This document shows, in pieces, positions 23,118-28,436 of a stretch of 28,436 nt of DNA; position 1 is the stretch's first letter, and each line of letters opens with the position of its first letter. The stretch comes from DATJGR01 sp035494855 (GTDB taxonomy: Bacteria; Pseudomonadota; Gammaproteobacteria; Pseudomonadales; Azotimanducaceae). The notes under the pieces were generated by a model that was not told where the DNA came from, did not search any database, and saw only the letters and a list, made by a program, of their open reading frames with translations. The position numbers were made by a program, and so were the translations under genes. Location of the stretch: NCBI GenBank assembly GCA_035494855.1, contig DATJGR010000184.1:1-28436 (forward strand), given 5' to 3'.

Positions 23118-23992
23118 TCGACGAAGCAGCACCCATGCGCGCATGTGATGAAATCAGACTCGACGTCGGCGGCAGGATGATCGCGGGCAAACGCTTTCGC
23201 GGCGGCCGCATTCCGACCATCGCGTTGCACGGCTGGCTCGACAACGCGAACTCGTTCGATGCGTTCGCGCAGGCGCTGCCCGAGCTCGATCTGTTCGCGA
23301 TGGACTTCGCCGGGCATGGCCTATCGGATCCGCGCGCGCCCGACGTCGGCTATTGGGGATGGCTCGACGCGCAGGATGTCATCGCGGTGGCCGATCGCCT
23401 CGGTTGGCGTCGATTCGTGATCGTCGCGCACTCGATGGGCGCGGAATACAGCACGCAACTCGTCGGCATCTATCCGGAACGCGTCGCGGCACAGATCTGC
23501 ATCGACGGTTATGTGGAGGCGACGACCATCGACACGGTGCTCGACGGCGTTCGCGAAAATCTCGACGCGTGTTTGAGCAACACCGACGGCACGCTGCGCG
23601 GCTATCCCTCGCTCGACGCGATGGCGGAGCGCCTCGAGCAGGCAAAAGGCATCGAGTTCGCGGCCGCGCGAGCGCTGGTTGAACGCGGTCACCGAAAGGT
23701 CGATTCAGGCTACGTCTGGTCCACCGAACCGCGCATCCGGCGCACCCACACGCAGCGCCAGCCTGACGACATCGTGTTGGCGCTGGCAAAGCGCACCACC
23801 GCTCCTACGCTGATGATCGTTGCGCGCGACGGCGAGGAGTGGTTCAAGCACTCGCTCGACCTCGTAAGAGCCGTGTTGCCGGTATTCGAAGAGGTGGTTC
23901 TGGATGGGCCTCACCACCTGCATATGTCGTCGGCGTTGCCGGAGATTGTCGCCGAGGTCAGACGCTTTCTGGCCGCGCACGGAGACGATTGA
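23114..23992 (+). CDS. Alpha/beta-hydrolase
   Basis: A 292-residue alpha/beta-hydrolase. It has the oxyanion region IALHGWLDNANSF, the strand-turn DFAGHGLSD, the nucleophile elbow VAHSMGAEYS with Ser107, a plausible acid in VARDGEEW and the catalytic histidine in DGPHHLHM (His267 or His268). Esterase or thioesterase activity is likely; in this setting it could release an acid from a CoA ester or open a lactone. The GTG start at 23114 overlaps the ferredoxin stop; an ATG at 23135 is an alternative. No signal peptide, so it is cytoplasmic. Confidence 0.88.
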   Translation: MIDEAAPMRACDEIRLDVGGRMIAGKRFRGGRIPTIALHGWLDNANSFDAFAQALPELDLFAMDFAGHGLSDPRAPDVGYWGWLDAQDVIAVADRLGWRRFVIVAHSMGAEYSTQLVGIYPERVAAQICIDGYVEATTIDTVLDGVRENLDACLSNTDGTLRGYPSLDAMAERLEQAKGIEFAAARALVERGHRKVDSGYVWSTEPRIRRTHTQRQPDDIVLALAKRTTAPTLMIVARDGEEWFKHSLDLVRAVLPVFEEVVLDGPHHLHMSSALPEIVAEVRRFLAAHGDD

Positions 23993-24069
23993 ACACCGTC
24001 GGCGCGACGTCCATCCGCACCCGATTGTCGGACGCAGGCGGGTATCGCTGTCGAGGCGCTGACGACCGT

Positions 24070-24075
24070 TATACT
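24070..24075 (+). promoter_or_regulatory. Possible -10 element TATACT for the FHA gene
   Basis: TATACT in the 226-bp gap 23993-24218, with only a poor -35 match upstream. Transcription from here would give a leader of about 137 bases that ends in the hairpin at 24189-24203. Apart from these two elements I see nothing else in the gap except a repeated AGAACGCCG-like string near 24090-24105. Confidence 0.3.
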
Positions 24076-24188
24076 CGCGCTCGAACGCCGGCGCAGAACG
24101 CCGCAGAAGCCGTGATCCCTTGTAGGAACTGGCCGACAACCCGACGCGCGATGCGACGGTAGTCGTGAAATCGACCGAATGACTGAAT

Positions 24189-24203
24189 GCACAGCGACTG
24201 TGC
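24189..24203. other. Hairpin just upstream of the FHA gene start
   Basis: Perfect arms GCACAG and CTGTGC with the loop CGA, ending 15 bases before the ATG at 24219. The gene has only a weak GAAG as ribosome-binding site, so the hairpin could influence translation. Confidence 0.35.
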
Positions 24204-24218
24204 GTCGATGAAGTACGG

Positions 24219-25757
24219 ATGAGCGTGACCAACGCGCAGAACGACCGGGACGCCATCGCGCCCTCGACGGCGGCGCCGGTGTCAGGCTGTGCCGGAATGC
24301 CGGACTCGGGAGTGCCAAGCACCGACGATCCCGAGATCAAGTCTGCAGGCCCGACGCGATGGTCCCTCGTCAGTCACGACGGTCGCGCGACGATGCGGCT
24401 GTCGATGCGCTTCGTGATTGGCAGCGGTTCATGCTGCGATCTGTGCTTGTCGGACCACGGAATCACCACGCATCACGCGATGCTGACCGTCGAGGACGGC
24501 CTCGCGTACGTCACGCCGATGTCCGACGCTCCGACCTTGCTCGACGGCGAGCCGATCACCGGGCGATGCTCCCTACGCCACGACGCCGCACTGACCTTCG
24601 GCGGTGCCATGTTCCGAGTGCAGCAGGAAGGCCCCATCGAAGGGTGGCAAGCCGACGAATCGGAGTGGAAAAAGGCGACGGCGTGGAAGGCCGATGAAAC
24701 CGACTGGGAAGCGGATGTAACCGAATCGGAGGTATCGGAGGTATCGGAGGTATCGGAGATAGATGCAACCTTATCGGAAACAGATGTGACCGCGTCGCGC
24801 GCCGACGCGACCCCATCGGAAATCGATGCGACCGCATTCGAAGCCGATGCAGCGCTGCCACCGAAGGAGACCGAACGCAGCGCACCGGCTGCGCCAACGG
24901 CCGGAGCCCGTCGCGCCGCCGCGCCGCACGTTGACCCGGGTGTCGCGCGCCACGCGCGTTCCCATCCGCATGCGCCGCCACGGCGCCGGCGAACCGGTTG
25001 GATCGGTTGGGTGTTGGCGGTAGCGGCGATCGCGGCTGCAGTCCGGTATGCGCCGACCGACGTTTTCGAGTGGATGGGTTGGAATCGGGACGCGGCCCCC
25101 GCAAAGGTCGATTCGGTGACGTCATCGGCAACACCGCCGACCGTGACGGCTGCCTCAAAGAGGTCGTCCACAACTCAGCCGGTGACGTTGGACGAGCCGG
25201 GACCAGCGTCGATACGTGTGGAGCCGGCATCACCGCCGCCGGCGGCCAACGTGCAGCATTCGCCTGCGAATGCGCCGACCAGCAATTCCGTCGCCACGCT
25301 GCTTTCCGAGGCGGCCGCGCTGGAAGCCAAAGGGCAATGGGTGACGCCTGGGCAGAATGCGGCGCAACGTTACGCGCAGGTGCTGGAGACGCAGCCGGAC
25401 TCGGAAGTTGCGCGCGCTCGACTGGACCATATCGTGGGTGGCGTCGCGAGCGACGCGAGCGACATGATCCTGAGGCAACGTTTCGAGGGTGCGCGTCGTT
25501 TGCTCGAGCAGCTCTCCGCTGCAATTCCGGAAGATCAACGAGCGCTGGTCGGCAAGGAACCGCGACGCCAGTGGCGCGTGGTGCAGCTGCTGCTCGGCGC
25601 CGATGCGCTGATGCAGCAGTACCGGCTGGTGGGACCGGACGACCCGAACGCGGTGGGGCTCCTGCGTGAAGCCTTGCAGATCGATCCTAACAACGCGATC
25701 GCCGACGAGATGCTGTCGAAGGCGTACGGGTTGCAGGCCGAGCGCGAGAGACAATAG
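24219..25757 (+). CDS. Membrane protein with cytoplasmic FHA domain and TPR-like periplasmic part
   Basis: A 512-residue protein. Residues about 60-133 form an FHA domain (FVIGSGSCCDLCLSDHGITT, then HHAML), but the usual GR arginine is replaced by Ser69, so phosphothreonine binding may be weak. Residues about 145-215 are an acidic, Ser/Thr/Glu-rich low-complexity linker with short repeats, followed by a Pro/Arg/His-rich basic stretch. One membrane helix (about 259-277, TGWIGWVLAVAAIAAAV) leads to a Pro-rich linker and a C-terminal helical region (about 345-510) that looks TPR-like (ALQIDPNNAIADEMLSKAYG). It lies 62 bases before the sigma-factor gene. The family is not recognised; a signalling or scaffold role is inferred. 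Confidence 0.75.
   Translation: MSVTNAQNDRDAIAPSTAAPVSGCAGMPDSGVPSTDDPEIKSAGPTRWSLVSHDGRATMRLSMRFVIGSGSCCDLCLSDHGITTHHAMLTVEDGLAYVTPMSDAPTLLDGEPITGRCSLRHDAALTFGGAMFRVQQEGPIEGWQADESEWKKATAWKADETDWEADVTESEVSEVSEVSEIDATLSETDVTASRADATPSEIDATAFEADAALPPKETERSAPAAPTAGARRAAAPHVDPGVARHARSHPHAPPRRRRTGWIGWVLAVAAIAAAVRYAPTDVFEWMGWNRDAAPAKVDSVTSSATPPTVTAASKRSSTTQPVTLDEPGPASIRVEPASPPPAANVQHSPANAPTSNSVATLLSEAAALEAKGQWVTPGQNAAQRYAQVLETQPDSEVARARLDHIVGGVASDASDMILRQRFEGARRLLEQLSAAIPEDQRALVGKEPRRQWRVVQLLLGADALMQQYRLVGPDDPNAVGLLREALQIDPNNAIADEMLSKAYGLQAERERQ
24726..24761 (+). repeat. Tandem repeat of a 9-bp unit within the FHA gene
   Basis: Four head-to-tail copies of TCGGAGGTA, the last altered to TCGGAGATA. 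They encode Ser-Glu-Val repeated in the acidic linker. Being a multiple of three, copy-number slippage would lengthen or shorten the linker without a frameshift. Confidence 0.8.
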
Positions 25758-25767
25758 TTCCAGCGGG

Positions 25768-25796
25768 TGCGACTTTTTCGGCCGTTCGTGCATCTA
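25768..25796 (+). promoter_or_regulatory. Probable ECF-type promoter ahead of the sigma-factor gene
   Basis: TGCGACTTTTT (25768-25778) and CATCTA (25791-25796) resemble the -35 (AAC/GAC followed by T-run) and -10 (GTC/TC-TA) elements of ECF-sigma promoters, with 16 bases between GCGACT and CATCTA. The position in the 62-bp gap fits autogenous control of the sigma operon. The consensus of this sigma subgroup is not known to me. Confidence 0.4.
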
Positions 25797-25819
25797 TTAG
25801 GGTGTTCACGAAGGCATCC

Positions 25820-26443
25820 ATGTCGCACTTCACGCGCATCCACATCGAGAAGCAGCTGATCGAGGCGTTACAGCAGGGTGACCGCGGCGCTGCGGCTGCG
25901 ATCTACCGGGCGTTGTCCGGCGTCGTCTATACGCTGGCGCTTCGGCTGCTCGCCGATACGCAACTGGCGAAGGAAGCGACGCAGGACACGTTCGTCGACG
26001 TGATCGAACGGTCGCACGATCTCAAGGTGCCGGAAGCATTCGTAGGTTGGGTGCGCAGCGTTGCGATCAACCATTGCCTGATGCGGTTGCGCTCGCCGTG
26101 GCATCGGCTGCGGATAGCGAGCACCCAGACGGATCGCACCGATCAGATGTCGGACGCGTTGCGTCTCGACGGATTCGGCGACATCGAACGCGCACTACGG
26201 CAACTGCCGGCGCGAACGCGATTCGTGGTGTGGATGCACGAAGTCGAAGGCTACACCCATTCCGAAATCGCGCAGCTCACTGGGCGCACCGAAAGTTATT
26301 CGAAAAGCCAACTCGCGCGCGGCCATGCGCGGCTGTTGGCGTGGCGAACGGAGAATACAGATGACGACACGACAGCCCGCGCCGAACCCGCAAACGTTGC
26401 GGGATGCGTTACGGGAACTACCGGAAGCGGCACCGCCGGATGA
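25820..26443 (+). CDS. ECF-type RNA polymerase sigma factor
   Basis: A 207-residue sigma-70 family protein with regions 2 and 4 only. Region 2 (about residues 25-90) has VYTLALRLLADTQLAKEATQ, then DTFVDVIE and FVGWVRSVAINHCLMRLR. Region 4 (about 122-175) has LPARTRFVVWMHEVEGYTHS, then EIAQLTGRTESYSKSQLARG. The start ATG at 25820 has GAAGG five bases upstream; a GTG at 25802 is less likely. The last 28 codons overlap the next gene, and the tail they encode is Thr/Gly-rich with no sigma features. Next to a membrane-anchored protein and a PDZ protein, it probably directs an envelope-related response. Confidence 0.9.
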   Translation: MSHFTRIHIEKQLIEALQQGDRGAAAAIYRALSGVVYTLALRLLADTQLAKEATQDTFVDVIERSHDLKVPEAFVGWVRSVAINHCLMRLRSPWHRLRIASTQTDRTDQMSDALRLDGFGDIERALRQLPARTRFVVWMHEVEGYTHSEIAQLTGRTESYSKSQLARGHARLLAWRTENTDDDTTARAEPANVAGCVTGTTGSGTAG

Positions 26444-26858
26444 CGTGTGGGAAGCGATCGAGCGCCGTACCGGCGCGCGGTCGCATCGCCGCAAGAGCGC
26501 GTGGTCGGTAGCCGCCGCGGCCGCCGCGTTGCTCGCCGTTTCCACCGCAGTCTGGATCGTCGCTCACGCGCCGACCGCGCCGCCCGGCGCCAATCTCGCC
26601 TCGCTGATGGCGCAGTCGCAGCAGCTCGAGCGGCGCGTGGCACGGCATGGCGCGCCGGAAGACGCAGCGTGGAGCGCGAGCCGCCGCGCGCTCGTCTATC
26701 GCATCGCGGACCTCGACCGCGAACTGGCGCCGCTCAGCATCGATCCGGCGCGCGACCCGGTCCGGGCGGAGCAGCTATGGCGGCAACGCGTGGGTCTGAT
26801 GCAGTCGCTGGCGGAACTCGATCGAGCGGGCGCTCCGCCCCGCACGCTTGCGCTGTGA
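26361..26858 (+). CDS. Single-pass membrane protein, probable anti-sigma factor
   Basis: A 165-residue protein. The start ATG at 26361 is fixed by GGAG seven bases before it, so the gene overlaps the sigma gene by 83 bases in another frame. A cytoplasmic N-terminal part (about 1-45, LRDALRELPEAAPPDDVWEA) precedes one membrane helix (about 46-68), and a periplasmic part of about 95 residues is predicted helical (SQQLERRVARHG, ALVYRIADLDREL, RAEQLWRQRVGLMQSLAEL). The position and topology match anti-sigma factors of ECF pairs, but no zinc HxxxCxxC or named anti-sigma domain is visible. Confidence 0.75.
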   Translation: MTTRQPAPNPQTLRDALRELPEAAPPDDVWEAIERRTGARSHRRKSAWSVAAAAAALLAVSTAVWIVAHAPTAPPGANLASLMAQSQQLERRVARHGAPEDAAWSASRRALVYRIADLDRELAPLSIDPARDPVRAEQLWRQRVGLMQSLAELDRAGAPPRTLAL

Positions 26859-26891
26859 CGAACGAACATACGCAACTTGAAGAGGGAAGTG

Positions 26892-27893
26892 ATGATGGAA
26901 GATCGGATGAAGAACGGATTGTTGCTGGCGCTGTGGGCTGTGGCGTCGCTCGCGTTCGGCGCCGACCAGCCGGACGACCTGCAACAGCGCATCGACGCGG
27001 CGCGCGCGAAGCTCGACGCCGCGGCGCGCGAACTCGCCGAGCTGCACAGGCAGGACACCGATACGTTCGAGATCGCATTGCCCGACATCGAGAGTCGGGT
27101 TTCGTTCGGCGTATTGCTGGCGCCGGGTAGTAAAGACGGCGTCGCGATCGCGGGTGTGACGCCCGGCGGACCCGCCGAGGAGGCGGGCATCGAAGGCGGC
27201 GACGTCATCGTCACGATCAACGGTTCGAGCGTGCGTGACGGCGCGGGCAAGCCGCCACTCGCGCGCGTATTCGAGGTGTTGAAGGACGTGAACCCCGGCG
27301 ACATGGTGCGCGTCGAGTATCTGCGCCAGGGCGAGATCCAGACGGCGGATGTCACCGCCGCCGATCCGTTGCCGCCACCGACGATGAACGTGGCCTACTC
27401 GACCATGGCGTTCTCGGCGGAGGGTGGTGGACCGCCGGCATTTGCCGGTCGCGCCATGATCGGCGGCTTCGACTTGTTCGACCTGAACGAAGACCTCGGC
27501 CATTACTTCGGCGCGTCGAGCGGCGTGCTGGTGCTGAGCGTGCCGCCCCGGAAGGACGGTGCGAAAGAGGGTCTGTTGCCTGGCGACGTGGTCCGCTCGA
27601 TCGACGGACATCCGGTCGCATCGACGGCAGATTGCATGAACCTGATGAGCGGCGCGCGGAACGCGGAGATGTCTGTCGAGGTGCTGCGCGACGGCGCACC
27701 AGTGGCCGTGCAGACGCGCGGTGCACCGGCGGCGCCTGCATTGTTCGGGGTACCGGCGATGGGTCAGGTACGCGCCGTTGGAGTAATGAAAGGCGCGACG
27801 CCGCCTGCGGGCATCACGACCGGAACCACCGGAACCGTGATCGTCGGCGGCTCCGCCAAACGCATGGAGGGGAGCGTCGAGGGGGGGAACTAG
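26892..27893 (+). CDS. Secreted protein with two PDZ domains, no protease domain
   Basis: A 333-residue exported protein: signal peptide (about 1-23, LLLALWAVASLAFGA then DQ), a short coiled coil (27-53) and two PDZ domains. PDZ1 (about 68-156) has VTPGGPAEEAGIEGGDVIVT; PDZ2 (about 200-276) has GAKEGLLPGDVVRSIDGHPV. A Gly/Thr-rich tail follows. There is no trypsin-like or S2P domain, so it cannot act as DegS or RseP itself; it may bind misfolded C-termini or a protease. Ribosome-binding site AGAGGG (26881-26886) precedes the ATG at 26892; an ATG at 26907 also gives a good signal peptide. It is third in the sigma/anti-sigma operon, and its stop overlaps the convergent CoA-transferase stop. Confidence 0.85.
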   Translation: MMEDRMKNGLLLALWAVASLAFGADQPDDLQQRIDAARAKLDAAARELAELHRQDTDTFEIALPDIESRVSFGVLLAPGSKDGVAIAGVTPGGPAEEAGIEGGDVIVTINGSSVRDGAGKPPLARVFEVLKDVNPGDMVRVEYLRQGEIQTADVTAADPLPPPTMNVAYSTMAFSAEGGGPPAFAGRAMIGGFDLFDLNEDLGHYFGASSGVLVLSVPPRKDGAKEGLLPGDVVRSIDGHPVASTADCMNLMSGARNAEMSVEVLRDGAPVAVQTRGAPAAPALFGVPAMGQVRAVGVMKGATPPAGITTGTTGTVIVGGSAKRMEGSVEGGN

Positions 27894-28436
27894 GCGCGCA
27901 GGATCTTCCGTTCGATCAGCGCATCGATTTCCGCGTCCGTCAGCCCCAACGACCTAACAACGTCGCGGGAATCGGCGCCGATCTTCGGGGCCGGAGATCG
28001 CGGCTTCACGTCGGCCGTCTGGAAGCGCATCGGTGCATTCACGGTGCGATAAGCGCCGAGTTCCGGGTGTTCAATCACGGGGAACAGTCCGATTGCGGCG
28101 GCGTGCGGGTCAATCGCCACTTCGTGCAACGCGAGCACCGGTCCCCAGATCAGACCGTTCGCGTCGAATAACGCGCCCCATTCGTCGCGGCTTTTCAAGG
28201 CCAGTGCCTGATCCACACCGTCAACGAGTTCCGCCATGTGCTGATAGCGGCCGCGTGCGTCTTTGAAACGTTCGTCGGCGAGCCATTCCTCGCGGCCGAT
28301 CGCTTTGCAGAGGCGCGGCCACGCCGATTCTTCCGGCATGTTGAGCACCACCCACTTGCCGTCCCCGCATGGATAGCGGTTCGCGGTCGGCGTCAGCATC
28401 TGATGGCGCGCGCGACGCCGAACCGGCGAGCGGTCG
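27890..28436 (-). CDS. CaiB/BaiF family III CoA-transferase, C-terminal part (5' end outside the window)
   Basis: The reading frame is open to the window edge, so the gene's N-terminal half, including the catalytic Asp region, is not visible. The 181 codons present contain the usual C-terminal domain: RRARHQM, NRYPCGDGKWVVLNMPEES, LFDANGLIWGPVLALHEVA and GLTDAEIDALIERKILRA at the end. The internal ATG at 28399 is not the start. This is the third family III CoA-transferase in the window, which supports a CoA-thioester catabolic theme. It converges with the PDZ gene, and the two stop codons overlap. Confidence 0.88.
   Translation of the reverse strand, partial: DRSPVRRRARHQMLTPTANRYPCGDGKWVVLNMPEESAWPRLCKAIGREEWLADERFKDARGRYQHMAELVDGVDQALALKSRDEWGALFDANGLIWGPVLALHEVAIDPHAAAIGLFPVIEHPELGAYRTVNAPMRFQTADVKPRSPAPKIGADSRDVVRSLGLTDAEIDALIERKILRA

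Noticed and set aside
22665..23144. N-terminal extension of the PHP gene by 160 codons
   Set aside because: It runs antisense through the ferredoxin gene; the PHP motif DLHTHS starts right after the ATG at 22664.
21155..28436. Search for mobile-element ends, attachment sites, tRNA genes or a CRISPR array
   Set aside because: No transposase, integrase, tRNA-like cloverleaf or regularly spaced repeats were seen; the short repeats found have only two copies or are within a gene.

Overview
The window is GC-rich proteobacterial DNA, most likely from a gammaproteobacterium. Housekeeping genes support this: the start of kup, glmS, slyX, and a complete cecR-ybhGFSR-type block in the same order as in enterobacteria. 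No phage, insertion sequence, tRNA, rRNA or CRISPR was seen. The large number of CoA-thioester and diiron genes recalls environmental lineages that degrade steroids or terpenoids, but that lineage assignment is inference.

Layout. 1-620 (minus strand): the 5' end of kup, preceded by a chimeric gene remnant. 675-4728 (plus): an amino-acid permease, a small unknown protein, glmS and a small zinc-ribbon protein. 4915-7502 (plus): a ferritin-like diiron protein, a PAS-only protein and a [2Fe-2S] ferredoxin. 11080-7524 (minus): a second diiron protein, its paralogue that has lost nearly all metal ligands, two small paralogous SCP2-like proteins, an FmdB-type zinc ribbon and SlyX. 11226-13657 (plus): two family III CoA-transferase subunits. 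13699-19361 (plus): a TetR-family repressor with a clear operator and a four-gene HlyD/ABC efflux operon. 19417-21032 (plus): a thiolase-fold aldolase-like protein with its DUF35 partner. 22664-21155 (minus): a PHP phosphoesterase-like protein and two MaoC/hot-dog hydratase subunits. 22797-23992 (plus): a second ferredoxin and an alpha/beta hydrolase. 24219-27893 (plus): an FHA membrane protein, then an ECF sigma factor, a membrane-anchored probable anti-sigma and a two-PDZ secreted protein. 28436-27890 (minus): the C-terminal part of a third CoA-transferase.

How the genes may work together. CoA-transferases would load an acid onto CoA. The MaoC pair would hydrate an enoyl-CoA. The SCP-x/Ltp-like protein with DUF35 would cleave the hydroxyacyl-CoA by retro-aldol chemistry, as ChsH1/ChsH2/Ltp2 do in the mycobacterial cholesterol side-chain pathway. 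The diiron proteins, fed by the ferredoxins, are candidates for oxygenation of the substrate. YbhGFSR could protect the cell by export.

The most striking feature is the minus-strand cluster 8022-11080. A diiron protein with a full ligand set sits beside a paralogue in which five of six ligand positions are replaced, followed by two paralogues of one small protein. This looks like an undescribed heteromeric oxygenase, similar in logic to PaaA/PaaC but with different accessory subunits. Gain or loss of catalytic residues between adjacent paralogues also appears in the CoA-transferase pair and perhaps in the MaoC pair.
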